Source: Clostridia bacterium (GTDB lineage Bacteria > Bacillota > Clostridia > Lachnospirales > Anaerotignaceae). From it: DNA of 64,000 bases. The stretch spans positions 43,957 to 107,956 of the forward strand of contig JALCQR010000011.1 of the NCBI GenBank assembly GCA_022651385.1. The letters are read 5' to 3'. How positions within the stretch are numbered: the stretch's first letter is position 1; the number at the start of each line of letters is the position of its first letter. Under the pieces are notes generated by a model. The model did no database searches. It had not been told where the DNA came from and saw nothing but the letters and a program-made list of their open reading frames with translations. The position numbers and the translations under genes were made by a program. This document shows positions 52,961 through 61,620 of the stretch, in pieces.

Positions 52961-53323
52961 CTACCTATCTTTTATTTTTAAACCTTTCGTAAATTCATAT
53001 ACACCCATTATCAAAAGAAATACCGCAAACAGTTTTTTTAATGTACCGCTTTGAATGCTCAGCGCTATAATGGCACCTATAATCGATGCTATAACAGCAG
53101 CTATTATAAGCGGTTTAATTTTCTTAGTTTGGATATTTCCCTTCTTTTTGTGTATTATAACAGCAACAAAAGCCGACGGAATAAAATATATTAGATTTAT
53201 GCCCTGTATCTGCTGCTGCGTAAGCTCCGTAAAAAAATCAAGTGCCGGTATAAGCAGCACACCGCCGCCTATGCCCATACCTCCAAGCACTCCAGAAAAC
53301 AGCCCTGCCAAAAACATAATCAT
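52961..53323 (-). CDS. TauE/SafE-family permease, half-length partner 2
   Basis: A 120-residue membrane protein with four helices and the TauE/SafE opening GLFSGVLGGMGIGGGVLLIPAL. Full TauE/SafE (TSUP) transporters for sulfite, sulfonate or related anions are about 250 residues with two such repeats; this is one repeat. The ATG at 53321-53323 has GGAGG with 8-nt spacing and overlaps the stop of partner 1 by four bases (ATGA), so the two halves are translated together and probably assemble. Confidence 0.85.
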   Translation of the reverse strand: MIMFLAGLFSGVLGGMGIGGGVLLIPALDFFTELTQQQIQGINLIYFIPSAFVAVIIHKKKGNIQTKKIKPLIIAAVIASIIGAIIALSIQSGTLKKLFAVFLLIMGVYEFTKGLKIKDR

Positions 53324-53667
53324 CTGAACATCCTCCAAGCAGTAATAACCATTACAGCCCCAAAAATATAATGAAGCCATTTTTCAGGTATTTTACAAAG
53401 CAAAAGCGCTCCGCATCCAGCCCCTATCACTCCTCCTGCGGATGCAAAAAGTACGTTTTTCCATAGTATGTTTGCCTTGAAAAAATATATAATTGCCGAA
53501 ACAATTGATACGCATAAAATTATAAGCACTGTGCTTGCATGGCTTTTGTGTGCTTCCATGCCATTTTTTTCAAGCATGTACACACATACGGTTCCCCCGC
53601 CGGAACCAAAAATGCCGTTTACAAAACCTATTAAAACTCCGCTTAATATTGATTTTTTTCTGTCCAT
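53320..53667 (-). CDS. TauE/SafE-family permease, half-length partner 1
   Basis: A 115-residue membrane protein with four helices and the repeat motif GFVNGIFGSGGGTVCVYMLEKNGMEAHKSHASTV. It is the other TauE/SafE half; the paired GxxxGxxGxGGG loops of the two proteins correspond to the two pseudo-symmetric repeats of a normal permease. The ATG at 53665-53667 follows GGAGGAGG. No sulfur-oxidation or taurine gene is next to it, so the substrate is unknown. Confidence 0.85.
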   Translation of the reverse strand: MDRKKSILSGVLIGFVNGIFGSGGGTVCVYMLEKNGMEAHKSHASTVLIILCVSIVSAIIYFFKANILWKNVLFASAGGVIGAGCGALLLCKIPEKWLHYIFGAVMVITAWRMFR

Positions 53668-53761
53668 TAAATTCCTCCTCCTATTGATTATTTTTGCCAA
53701 AAATACATTTATTATGTTATACTCATCTGTAGGTTATAAAAACCTAAAAGGAGTAATTAAA

Positions 53762-55513
53762 ATGAAAATACTGCTTGCGGCACTTAATGCCAAATATATA
53801 CACACTTCTTTGCCTCTGCGGTCGCTTAAAAAATACGCTTTTTCATATGAAAAGTATATTGATACCGAAGAATACACAATAAATAATGACGAAAAAGCAA
53901 TACTTGAGGATATATTTGAGAAAAATCCTGATGTTGTGGGCTTTTCATGTTATATATGGAACATAAACATAATAATGGATATAGCCGAAAATTTAAAAAA
54001 GGTACTTCCTGATGTATTTATATTTCTTGGAGGACCGGAAGTAAGTTTTGACAGTGAAAAAATACTTGAAAATAATAGCTTTATTGACGCCGTTATACGC
54101 GGTGAAGGCGAGGAAACATTCAGGCTTTTAGCTTCGTTTTTTATTAACGGAAAACCTGCTCTTGAACATATAGACGGCATTACATTCAGAAACGAAGAAA
54201 AAATAACAGCAAATCCACCGAGAAGCGACATTTCTCTCGATAGTATTCCATTTGTATATGACGACGTGTCCGGACTTGAAAACAGAATAATTTATTATGA
54301 GTCCCAAAGAGGCTGCCCGTATAACTGCCAGTTCTGTCTTTCCTCAATTGAGGGGAAGGTCCGCTTTTTATCTAAAAAAAGAACTTTTTCCGACTTGGAT
54401 TTTTTTATTAAAAACAGGGTTAAGCAAGTAAAATTTGTTGACAGAACTTTTAACTGCAATAAAAAACATGCTCATACTATTTGGAAATATTGCATGGAAA
54501 ACGATAACGGCTTTACAAATTTTCATATGGAAATAGAAGCCCATATACTTGATGACAGCGAGATAGATTTTCTGAAAAATGCAAGACGCGGGCTTTTTCA
54601 GTTTGAAATAGGTGTGCAGTCAACAAACTTACAAACGCTTTCGGTGGTAAAACGTAATTGTGATTTCGAAACTTTGGCCCATAAAGTAAAAAAAATACAT
54701 GAAGGCAAAAATATACATGTACATCTCGATTTAATTGCTGGGCTTCCTTTTGAGGATTACAGTTCCTTTGCAAAATCGTTCAATGATGTATATTCACTGC
54801 ATCCGGAACAACTTCAGCTTGGTTTTTTAAAGTTGCTTAAGGGTTCAGGTTTACGACGCGACGCAAAAAAATATGGCATAGTTTTCGATGAAAAAGCGCC
54901 TTATGAGGTACTGTACACTAATGAAATGCCATATTCTGATATGCTTAAATTAAAAGCCGTTGAAGATATAGTTGAAACCTACTATAACTCGGGAAAGACA
55001 GTAAATACCATATTTTTTACAGTTACGCTTTTTCCGTCGCCTTTTGATTTTTTTGAAGAATTTTCAAATTACTGGCATGAAAAAAATTACCATAAATTCA
55101 GCCATAATAAACAAGAGCTTTATAAAATTTTTTATGAGTTCTGTTTGCAAAGTAACTATTCAAAAGACAGTATAAATGAAATATCCGACCTTTTAAAATA
55201 CGATTACCTTTTATCGGATAACTTAAGAGCATTGTATTTTTGGCTTGACGATGATATAAATATAAAAGATTTTAAACATGATTTTTTCAATAACGCTGAA
55301 AACGTTAAAAAATATATACCGCATCTTTATTCTTATTCTCCGTCACAGCTTTCAAGAATATGCAGAGTGTCACTTTTTAAATATGATGTGCTTTCATATA
55401 ATTGGGATATTCCGTCAGAAATAAAAAAGAAAGACACATATGTGCTTTTTGATTACTCAAATCGTGACATAATAACAAATCATGCCAGTGTCTTCGGCAT
55501 AAACAAGGAGTGA
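53762..55513 (+). CDS. Cobalamin-binding-type radical SAM protein with DUF4080 C-domain
   Basis: A 583-residue protein: N-terminal B12-binding-type domain (about residues 1-135; LLAALNAKYIHTSLPLRSLKKYA, VFIFLGGPEVSFDSEK), radical SAM domain (about 170-390) with the cluster cysteines Cys185, Cys189 and Cys192 in RGCPYNCQFC, and a C-terminal DUF4080 region (about 410-580). This arrangement is common and conserved in Clostridia, but its reaction is not established. AAAGGAG precedes ATG 53762; the long upstream frame is a shadow of the TauE genes. A TAGGTT/AACCTA hairpin lies in the leader (about 53730-53746). nth follows after 4 nt. Confidence 0.88.
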   Translation: MKILLAALNAKYIHTSLPLRSLKKYAFSYEKYIDTEEYTINNDEKAILEDIFEKNPDVVGFSCYIWNINIIMDIAENLKKVLPDVFIFLGGPEVSFDSEKILENNSFIDAVIRGEGEETFRLLASFFINGKPALEHIDGITFRNEEKITANPPRSDISLDSIPFVYDDVSGLENRIIYYESQRGCPYNCQFCLSSIEGKVRFLSKKRTFSDLDFFIKNRVKQVKFVDRTFNCNKKHAHTIWKYCMENDNGFTNFHMEIEAHILDDSEIDFLKNARRGLFQFEIGVQSTNLQTLSVVKRNCDFETLAHKVKKIHEGKNIHVHLDLIAGLPFEDYSSFAKSFNDVYSLHPEQLQLGFLKLLKGSGLRRDAKKYGIVFDEKAPYEVLYTNEMPYSDMLKLKAVEDIVETYYNSGKTVNTIFFTVTLFPSPFDFFEEFSNYWHEKNYHKFSHNKQELYKIFYEFCLQSNYSKDSINEISDLLKYDYLLSDNLRALYFWLDDDINIKDFKHDFFNNAENVKKYIPHLYSYSPSQLSRICRVSLFKYDVLSYNWDIPSEIKKKDTYVLFDYSNRDIITNHASVFGINKE

Positions 55514-55517
55514 ACAT

Positions 55518-56147
55518 ATGACGCAGCAAGAACGAGTAAACAAAATTTTGGCCCTTCTTGACGAGCATTACGGGCCTGTAAAATGTTATCTGAATCATCA
55601 GACAGCGTGGCAGCTGCTTATTGCCACAATACTTTCCGCCCAGTGTACGGACCAAAGAGTAAACATGGTCACAAAAGACCTGTTTGAAAAATATAAATCA
55701 GTAAAAGACTTTGCCGAAGCCGATATTTCAGAGCTTGAAAACGATATACGCTCAACAGGATTTTATCATAACAAGGCTAAAAACATTATTTCATGCTGCC
55801 AGTCGCTGCTTACGCTATATAACGGCGAAGTTCCGTCGGACATAGATAAACTTACAAAACTTGCCGGCGTTGGACGAAAGACAGCAAATGTAATAAGGGG
55901 AAATATATTTGACATTCCAAGCATAGTTGTTGATACACACGTTAAACGTATAACAAAACATTTGGGACTTACAAAAAGCGACGACCCAGTAAAAATCGAG
56001 TTTGAACTTATGGATATACTTCCTAAAGACCATTGGATAAGCTATAACACACAGATTATAGCACTTGGAAGAACCATATGTATAGCAAGAAAGCCAAAAT
56101 GCGAAATATGTTTTCTTTCTCATTTGTGTCCCGACTTTGGGAAATAA
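55518..56147 (+). CDS. nth: Endonuclease III
   Basis: Base-excision-repair DNA glycosylase/AP lyase for oxidised pyrimidines. The 209-residue protein has the helix-hairpin-helix LTKLAGVGRKTANVIRGN with catalytic Lys121, the catalytic Asp139 in VVDTHVKRI, and the 4Fe-4S cysteines Cys188, Cys195, Cys198 and Cys204 (C-x6-C-x2-C-x5-C). All functional residues are present. It starts 4 nt after the DUF4080 protein gene and is probably co-transcribed with it. Confidence 0.97.
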   Translation: MTQQERVNKILALLDEHYGPVKCYLNHQTAWQLLIATILSAQCTDQRVNMVTKDLFEKYKSVKDFAEADISELENDIRSTGFYHNKAKNIISCCQSLLTLYNGEVPSDIDKLTKLAGVGRKTANVIRGNIFDIPSIVVDTHVKRITKHLGLTKSDDPVKIEFELMDILPKDHWISYNTQIIALGRTICIARKPKCEICFLSHLCPDFGK

Positions 56148-56163
56148 TCATACATAATCTTAA

Positions 56164-56196
56164 AAGCGGCAGCCGTAAAATAATCGGCAGCCGCTT
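56164..56196. terminator. bidirectional terminator after nth
   Basis: AAGCGGC-A-GCCG pairs with CGGC-A-GCCGCTT (56164-56196) with one A.A mismatch; ATTTGTTT follows on the plus strand. It separates the convergent nth and flavin-oxidase genes. Confidence 0.75.
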
Positions 56197-56202
56197 ATTT
56201 GT

Positions 56203-56604
56203 TTAAAGTGTGTATTCTTTAGGCGGATTTCCTGAAAAATCGCTGATTACCGCTTTAGCGTCTCCTATATAAAATACTTCAAATATTGGATTATCCGCTG
56301 TTTTATATAAGCTTTTTATAAGAGAGTATGACATGCAGCTTTTTTTAACATCCATGTTATTTTCAAATACGGCCTTGCCGCTCAAACGAATCCATCTATT
56401 TTCCGAAGATGAAACTGTAATTTCCACATATGGATTTTTCTGTAATTGTGCATATACGTCTTTCTTGCTGTTGGTGCAAAACCAAAGTTTTCCCTCTTTT
56501 TCAAGGCAAAACATAAAAGGCCTGTTTTTAGGCTTGCCGTCAAGACCTATCGTTGCCAGATACTGTACTGGATTTTTCTTTAAAAATTCTGTTACTTCAT
56601 CCAT
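56203..56604 (-). CDS. Pyridoxamine 5'-phosphate oxidase-family FMN-binding protein
   Basis: A 133-residue split-barrel flavin protein. Characteristic are VTEFLKKNPVQYLATIGLDGKPKNRPFMFCLEKEGKLWFCTNSKKDVYAQLQKNPYVEITV and WIRLSGKAVF, where the family binds FMN. Such small proteins act as FMN- or F420-dependent oxidoreductases or flavin carriers; it is too short to be a true PdxH. The ATG at 56602-56604 follows AGGAGG; a longer frame runs into the promoter region. It is divergent from an HxlR regulator, which probably controls it. Confidence 0.88.
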   Translation of the reverse strand: MDEVTEFLKKNPVQYLATIGLDGKPKNRPFMFCLEKEGKLWFCTNSKKDVYAQLQKNPYVEITVSSSENRWIRLSGKAVFENNMDVKKSCMSYSLIKSLYKTADNPIFEVFYIGDAKAVISDFSGNPPKEYTL

Positions 56605-56682
56605 TATAATAAACCTCCTTAAACTATTGTATTTTTTTATCTGTATGTATATAATAGCTATAAATATATTTATTGTAAAGTA

Positions 56683-56719
56683 AGCACTTAAAAGTGCTAT
56701 AGTATCTATTTGGATACTA
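56683..56719. promoter_or_regulatory. paired palindromes between the flavin-oxidase and hxlR genes
   Basis: Two dyads lie side by side: AGCACTT-AA-AAGTGCT (56683-56698) and TAGTATC-TATTTG-GATACTA (56700-56719). The GTATC/GATAC type with 6-nt centre resembles HxlR-family sites. The second ends 22 bp before the hxlR start. Confidence 0.65.
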
Positions 56720-56741
56720 ATGGAGTTTAAGAAGGTGCACA

Positions 56742-57062
56742 ATGATAAAAGAAATACCTGACTGTCCTGTTGAAATAACTTTGATGTTAATAGGCAATCG
56801 TTGGAAAGTGTTAATTCTTCGTGAATTGCTTACAGGCACTAAACGCTTTGGCGAATTAAAGAAATCTATAGGCTGTATTACTCAAAAGGTCCTTACTTCA
56901 AATTTACGCGATATGGAATCAAGCGGGCTTCTTACCAGAAAAGTCTATGCGGAAATTCCGCCAAAAGTTGAGTATACTTTAACTGAAACAGGCTATAGTT
57001 TAAAGCCAATTTTAGATTCAATGGTTAAATGGGGTACTGTCTACAAAAAAATTCATAATTAA
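56742..57062 (+). CDS. HxlR-family winged-helix regulator
   Basis: A 106-residue dimeric regulator. The family core is fully visible: DCPVEITLMLIGNRWKVLILRELLTGTKRFGELKKSIGCITQKVLTSNLRDMESSGLLTRKVYAEIPPKVEYTLTETGYSLKPILDSM. Cys8 is the single N-terminal Cys that in YodB/HypR-type members senses electrophiles or disulfide stress, and there is a second Cys near residue 44. GAAGGTG precedes the ATG. Divergent from the FMN-binding oxidase gene, with palindromes in between, which suggests that it controls that gene and itself. Confidence 0.92.
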   Translation: MIKEIPDCPVEITLMLIGNRWKVLILRELLTGTKRFGELKKSIGCITQKVLTSNLRDMESSGLLTRKVYAEIPPKVEYTLTETGYSLKPILDSMVKWGTVYKKIHN

Positions 57063-57081
57063 TTTTAAACAATTTTAAGCA

Positions 57082-57119
57082 AAAAAAGATAATCACTAAT
57101 TTCAGTGATTATCTTTTTT
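57082..57119. terminator. bidirectional terminator
   Basis: AAAAAAGATAATCACT pairs perfectly over 16 bp with AGTGATTATCTTTTTT around AATTTC. It serves the convergent hxlR and patatin genes. Confidence 0.92.
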
Positions 57120-57124
57120 ATTCA

Positions 57125-57964
57125 TTAATTTACAAAACTCAAAATCTGTTTTGCGTCGTTATATCCTTTATCGTATAGTCTTTTCATAGCGCCTCTGTTT
57201 TTTGTAAGCGTAGACATTCCGGTAATGTCATCAGGAGCAATTATCACGGCTTTGCCCTTTGCTTCAAGCTCTTTAGCTATTTTTACGCCTTCGTTATATC
57301 TTTTTGCTCTTAAACATAGATTTGCAGCAGCCTTTGGATACTTTTTTGCCAATATCTTGGCAAGCCTTTCATCCTTTTTCGATGTACGTATAAGTTCCCT
57401 CGGCTTTGTTAGAACAACTACAACTTTGTCACATCCGTCTGAAAAAGCCTTTTTTATAGGCACCGGGTCAGACAGAGCGCCGTCAAAATAAAAAGAATTG
57501 TTAACCGGATAAGGATGGCATACTACCGGAATTGATGATGACGCTTTAAATATATAATAATCATCAAGTTTTAAGTCTCTTTTATCGAAATACTTTGCAT
57601 TTCCGCTTTCGGCCTCAGTAGCAACAACTATCATTTCGGACGGATTTTTCATTATTGCTTTTTCGTCCAACGGATTTTCGCCATTTGAATTGCTTAAAAC
57701 TCCATAAACGTAATCCATATCTATGTATGAACCTTTTTTAATCAGGTTTCTGAGACTCATATATTCTTTGCGAAATGAGTAATCTATGTAAAACTCAAAA
57801 TTACGTCCCTTCTGTCCCGCCAAGTATGACGCTACATTTGCACTTCCAGCCGAAACACCTATGCAGTAGTCAAACACTATTGTGTTTTCAATACACCAGT
57901 CAAAAACTCCTGCTCCATAGATACCTCTCAGTCCTCCGCCAACATCTATGACCCCAACTTTCAT
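57125..57964 (-). CDS. Patatin-like phospholipase
   Basis: A 279-residue lipid acyl hydrolase of the patatin family (RssA/YjjU-like), with a Ser-Asp dyad. The oxyanion loop is GGGLRGIYGAGVFD (residues 9-22), the nucleophile is Ser38 in GVSAGSAN and the catalytic Asp is Asp161 in FDGALSDPVP. No signal peptide is present, so it probably acts in the cytoplasm on membrane phospholipids. Transcribed alone, with a GATTGAA site of weak ribosome-binding type before the ATG. Confidence 0.92.
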   Translation of the reverse strand: MKVGVIDVGGGLRGIYGAGVFDWCIENTIVFDYCIGVSAGSANVASYLAGQKGRNFEFYIDYSFRKEYMSLRNLIKKGSYIDMDYVYGVLSNSNGENPLDEKAIMKNPSEMIVVATEAESGNAKYFDKRDLKLDDYYIFKASSSIPVVCHPYPVNNSFYFDGALSDPVPIKKAFSDGCDKVVVVLTKPRELIRTSKKDERLAKILAKKYPKAAANLCLRAKRYNEGVKIAKELEAKGKAVIIAPDDITGMSTLTKNRGAMKRLYDKGYNDAKQILSFVN

Positions 57965-58014
57965 TTCAATCCTCTTTTCTTTTAATTTTAAAATAACTTT
58001 TTTATTAATTCACA

Positions 58015-58044
58015 AATAAGGACAGAATCGAATCTGCCCTTATT
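58015..58044 (-). terminator. terminator after the cytidylate-kinase-like gene
   Basis: AATAAGGACAGA pairs with TCTGCCCTTATT (58015-58044) with one mismatch. The T stretch on the minus strand is modest. Confidence 0.55.
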
Positions 58045-58088
58045 CTCATAATTTATGTAATTATATTATAAGAAAATAAACATAAACT

Positions 58089-58700
58089 TTATTTTTTCTC
58101 GGATTTCTCAAAATTTATTGCACAATCCGCTATAATTTTAGCTGTATTTTCTATGCCAAATTTTCCGCTGTCAATGCATAAATTGTAGCTTTCAGCTTTT
58201 CCCCACTTTTTGCCCGAATAAAAATTATAATAGCTTGCTCTCTTTTTATCAGTTTTGTTTATAATATCAGCAGCTTTTTTTTCTTCAACACCGTATTCTT
58301 CAACAACTCTTTTTATTCTTTTTTCAACATCCGAATATATAAAAACGTTAAAAACATCGTTTCTTTCTTCAAGGGCATAATCTGCACATCTGCCTATTAT
58401 AACACATGAATTTTTTGAAGCAATGTCTTTTATTGTATCAAATTGGGCAAGAAAAAGCTTATTGTCAAGAGGTAAACTGTCCCCACCGTTTGCGCCTATA
58501 ACAATTGAATAAAGGAAGCTTCCTGTTGGCTTTTCATCATTGTTTTTAAGCACTTCCTCGCTGTATCCGCTCTTTTTTGCTGTTTCCGTTATAAGTTCTT
58601 TGTCATAAAAAGAAATGCCAAGTTCTTTTGCCACAAGTTCACCTATTCTTCGTCCGCCGCTGCCATACTGACGTCCGATTGTAACTATCACTTTTGACAT
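58089..58700 (-). CDS. Cytidylate-kinase-like P-loop protein
   Basis: A 203-residue member of the cytidylate kinase-like family. The P-loop is TIGRQYGSGGRRIGELVA (about residues 6-23), followed by KELGISFYDKELITETAKKSGYSEE and CVIIGRCADYALEE and a lid region with RIKRVVEEYGVEEKKAADIINKTDKKRASYYNFYSG. It differs from true Cmk in length and motif set, and the phosphorylated substrate is unknown. These genes are very common in gut Clostridia. It lies 40 nt downstream of a MarR gene, probably in one transcript. Confidence 0.88.
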   Translation of the reverse strand: MSKVIVTIGRQYGSGGRRIGELVAKELGISFYDKELITETAKKSGYSEEVLKNNDEKPTGSFLYSIVIGANGGDSLPLDNKLFLAQFDTIKDIASKNSCVIIGRCADYALEERNDVFNVFIYSDVEKRIKRVVEEYGVEEKKAADIINKTDKKRASYYNFYSGKKWGKAESYNLCIDSGKFGIENTAKIIADCAINFEKSEKK

Positions 58701-58740
58701 TTATATTTCCTCCTTAATTGAGAAATGAGGCTCACAGCAA

Positions 58741-59166
58741 TTATATTTCAAATTTTTCTGCCGCTATATGTCTTAACATGTTTTTTAAACTTGTAATCTC
58801 ATTTTCTGTATAATCTTTCAATACTTCAGCATTTACTTCGTCAATTATACGTGTTATAGGCTCCTCAAGGTCCCTGCCCTTTTGTGTTGCTATAACCTGT
58901 ACTTCTCGTCTATCCTCACTATTTACAATTCTGTCTATGAGTCCGTTTTTCTGAAGTCTGTCAAGAAGACCTGAAACCGTTGAAGTTTCAATGCCAAGTA
59001 TTTCGGCAAGCTGTTTAGGTGTTGCATGGCTTCTTCCCCAAAGGCAGCGCAGAACACTGTATTGTGAAGGCGTTACGCCGTATGATGTAAGCTTAAGACT
59101 TAAATACTGAAAAACATTATGCTGTGCAGCAGACAATAAAAAATTTATACAATCCTTTAATTCCAT
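58741..59166 (-). CDS. MarR-family regulator
   Basis: A 141-residue winged-helix repressor. The MarR core is QYSVLRCLWGRSHATPKQLAEILGIETSTVSGLLDRLQKNGLIDRIVNSEDRREVQVIATQKGRDL, with the DxRR wing motif. AAGAGGTAAATT precedes the ATG. The perfect palindrome at 59201-59217 in its promoter region is a likely binding site. It heads a short unit with the cytidylate-kinase-like gene. The ligand is unknown. Confidence 0.93.
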   Translation of the reverse strand: MELKDCINFLLSAAQHNVFQYLSLKLTSYGVTPSQYSVLRCLWGRSHATPKQLAEILGIETSTVSGLLDRLQKNGLIDRIVNSEDRREVQVIATQKGRDLEEPITRIIDEVNAEVLKDYTENEITSLKNMLRHIAAEKFEI

Positions 59167-59200
59167 AATTTACCTCTTCTGTTTTTACTATGACCTCACC

Positions 59201-59217
59201 GATATATTTTATATATC
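59201..59217. promoter_or_regulatory. perfect palindrome upstream of the MarR gene
   Basis: GATATAT-TTT-ATATATC, 7-bp arms, 35 bp before the start codon. MarR proteins bind AT-rich dyads of this length, so it is a candidate self-operator; low-complexity AT sequence makes chance likelier. Confidence 0.45.
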
Positions 59218-59279
59218 CCAAATATAAATATTATATAGAAATCCGGCTTATATGTCAAATTTATGAATTCAAAAATAGC

Positions 59280-60104
59280 CTACTTATTTTTGTCATATTT
59301 CATAGAATATATGATACCGTTTAGCTCAGCACCCATAAGCAATATAACAGCTGTAAGAAAAAGCCAATAAAGAAGCATCATTACAACAGCAATAGAACCA
59401 TATAAAATTGAATAATTAGCTAAATTTTCAGCATAATACGAAAATATCATTGAAACAACAAATAAAAGTACCGACGAAAAGGCTGAGCCTATTAATACAT
59501 CCTTTAATTTCAGTCTTATACACGGCGATATATAATATAAAGCAGTAACCGATAAAAATGTCGAGATAAAAAGTATCAAAATACGTACATGCTGCCATAT
59601 ATAAATTGTACTTAGAGGTACATTAAAAAAACTCATTACAGCTACAAAAACGTTTTTTCCGATTATAACACTTGCAAATGTTATAACAAGCATTATATAC
59701 ACAATAATAACAAATAAAAAAATGATTGAATATCTTTCAAAAAATTTGCGGTTATTTTTCAGTCCGTAGGCTATATTTATTCCTGCCATAAGATTCTCAA
59801 TAAATCTTACCGGAAAATAGAGTGTAAAAAATCCGCTTATAAAAAGAATCTTTAAATTGCCGTAATTATAAGTATATTCGAGATAATTTCTTACAAGAGA
59901 CGCTATCTCATGCGGCATAAATCCATTTAACATATTTTCGACCATTACGGGATTTATTCCGAAACGCGTAATAAAAATGCTTACTAAAATTAAAATTGGA
60001 AAAAAAGAAAATATCATATAATATGACAGAGCAGCTGAAAATCTTCCAATATCGTCTGAAAAATATTTCTTTGTCAAATTAGTTAAGATATATTTTTTTT
60101 TCAT
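59280..60104 (-). CDS. YihY/BrkB-family inner-membrane protein
   Basis: A 274-residue protein with about six membrane helices. The typical start FSDDIGRFSAALSYYMIFSFFPILILVSIFI, the central helices and the closing YGSIAVVMMLLYWLFLTAVILLMGAELNGIIY are the YihY family signature. It is sometimes called ribonuclease BN by an old mistake. Function is unknown; it may be a transporter or envelope protein. It is 49 nt downstream of the AI-2E-family gene with a terminator between them. Confidence 0.92.
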   Translation of the reverse strand: MKKKYILTNLTKKYFSDDIGRFSAALSYYMIFSFFPILILVSIFITRFGINPVMVENMLNGFMPHEIASLVRNYLEYTYNYGNLKILFISGFFTLYFPVRFIENLMAGINIAYGLKNNRKFFERYSIIFLFVIIVYIMLVITFASVIIGKNVFVAVMSFFNVPLSTIYIWQHVRILILFISTFLSVTALYYISPCIRLKLKDVLIGSAFSSVLLFVVSMIFSYYAENLANYSILYGSIAVVMMLLYWLFLTAVILLMGAELNGIIYSMKYDKNK

Positions 60105-60111
60105 TTATTCA

Positions 60112-60143
60112 TCTCCAAAATAAAATAGCGGCAGTTATGCCGC
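60112..60143 (-). terminator. terminator between the AI-2E-family gene and yihY
   Basis: On the minus strand GCGGCA-TAAC-TGCCGC (60128-60143) is followed by TATTTTATTTT. It lies just before the yihY start codon. Confidence 0.8.
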
Positions 60144-60152
60144 ATGTTTGTT

Positions 60153-61340
60153 TTATTTGTAATCTTCCGTATTTGTACTCATTCCTTTTTTTCTGAGAAG
60201 ATAATTTATTCCTCTCGAAATCAAGTCATATATAACGGCAAATATAGGTACACCAACAATCATTCCAGCAATTCCGAAATAGCTTCCGAATACAAGTATT
60301 GCAAAAAGCACCCACAGTCCGGATAATCCAACTTTTCCTCCAAGAAGCTTAGGCCCAAGTATATTTCCGTCAAACTGCTGAAGTAAAATTATAAATATAA
60401 TAAAGTATAAGCCCTTTAAAGGATTAGTAAGCAAAATAATAATTAGGCACGGCACAGCACCTATGAACGGTCCAAAAAACGGAATAATATTTGTAACCCC
60501 TATTATTAAGCTTAAAAGTACAGGATAAGGCATACGCATTATCATAAGTATTATATACGCCATAACTCCTATTATAAATGAATCCAGAAGTTTGGCATCT
60601 ATAAAGCCACCGAATGATTTATTTACAAATTTCAGTTCTTTTAAAACTACATCTGCAATATCATTGCGTAACACAGCATATACAATCTTTTTAAACTGAG
60701 CCTTAAATTTAAATCTGTTGCATAATATATAAGCTGAAACTATAAATCCTATTGCTACGTTTTTGAAAAAAACTACTACTTCCCAAACACTTCCGGAAAG
60801 TACCGTTATTATTTGCTGAGCGTTATCTACAATACTTGTTTTAACAAAGTTTATGCCTTTTTCATATACATCCAAAGCAGTATTAACTACCTGCTTAGTC
60901 ATCCTTGGATCAATTGTCAGAAGTTTTTTAATATACATATCTATTTTTATTACCCATACTGGAAAATTCTCAATCATTCTTTCTATACTTGTAATTATGT
61001 GAGGAATTACAAAACTTACAAACAGTAAAAATATAAAAATAACTGATATATATGCAAGTATGATGCCAAGCCTGTCCGACAATTTTGCGGCCTTTTCTTT
61101 ATCTTTAAAATTGATAAACATATGTTTATATATTTTAAGCGAATAAAACTGACACATAGGGGAAAGAACATACGCAAAAGCAATGCCATATATAAAAGGT
61201 TTTATAATCCGTACAAATTCACCTATGTAATTGCATAAAGAGGAATATCTGCTTATAGCAAAATAAATCAAAATACATATAACAAACATAAGAAGTATCG
61301 TTCCCATATTCATAAGTTTTGCAAATTTTTTTTGTTTCAT
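60153..61340 (-). CDS. AI-2E family transporter (YdiK/PerM/YtvI-like)
   Basis: A 395-residue membrane protein with eight helices. The family marks are the paired helices near the start (MGTILLMFVICILIYFAISRYS, IIKPFIYGIAFAYVLSPMCQFY), a long soluble middle region (about residues 115-190), and the C-terminal ... GVTNIIPFFGPFIGAVPCLIIILL and QQFDGNILGPKLLGGKVGLSGLWVLFAILVFGSYFGIAGMIVGVPIFAVIYDL. Members export AI-2-like compounds or act as Na+/H+ exchangers; the role here is not known. Transcribed alone. GGGGGTATAGCG precedes the ATG. Confidence 0.93.
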   Translation of the reverse strand: MKQKKFAKLMNMGTILLMFVICILIYFAISRYSSLCNYIGEFVRIIKPFIYGIAFAYVLSPMCQFYSLKIYKHMFINFKDKEKAAKLSDRLGIILAYISVIFIFLLFVSFVIPHIITSIERMIENFPVWVIKIDMYIKKLLTIDPRMTKQVVNTALDVYEKGINFVKTSIVDNAQQIITVLSGSVWEVVVFFKNVAIGFIVSAYILCNRFKFKAQFKKIVYAVLRNDIADVVLKELKFVNKSFGGFIDAKLLDSFIIGVMAYIILMIMRMPYPVLLSLIIGVTNIIPFFGPFIGAVPCLIIILLTNPLKGLYFIIFIILLQQFDGNILGPKLLGGKVGLSGLWVLFAILVFGSYFGIAGMIVGVPIFAVIYDLISRGINYLLRKKGMSTNTEDYK

Positions 61341-61552
61341 TCGCTATACCCCCAAAAGAAATAGATGTATTTATATTGTACTTCAATACAGAAAAAAAAT
61401 CATCTGTTTTCTTTTTTTTTAATAAATTCACATTTCTGTGTTACAAATATCTTAAAAGCAGCGAAAAACATACAAAAACCAGCATTTTATATTTAAGTTC
61501 TCTTAAATCAATCAATTTATATTCACGTAAATGCTTTGGCATGTAAATTTAA

Positions 61553-61592
61553 AAAGAGCTGCCAGCGGCATAAACCCACATAACAGCTCTTT
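61553..61592 (-). terminator. terminator of the alanine symporter gene
   Basis: AAAGAGCTG (61553-61561) pairs with CAGCTCTTT (61584-61592). On the minus strand the stem is followed by a T run. It lies 29 nt after the stop. Confidence 0.85.
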
Positions 61593-61620
61593 AAACTTAA
61601 TTAACTATAAATTTTTTAAT

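Noticed and set aside
47788..53667. Type III CRISPR locus around the CARF nuclease
   Set aside because: No regularly spaced direct repeats, no cas10, csm/cmr or cas6-like gene, and no ring nuclease nearby.
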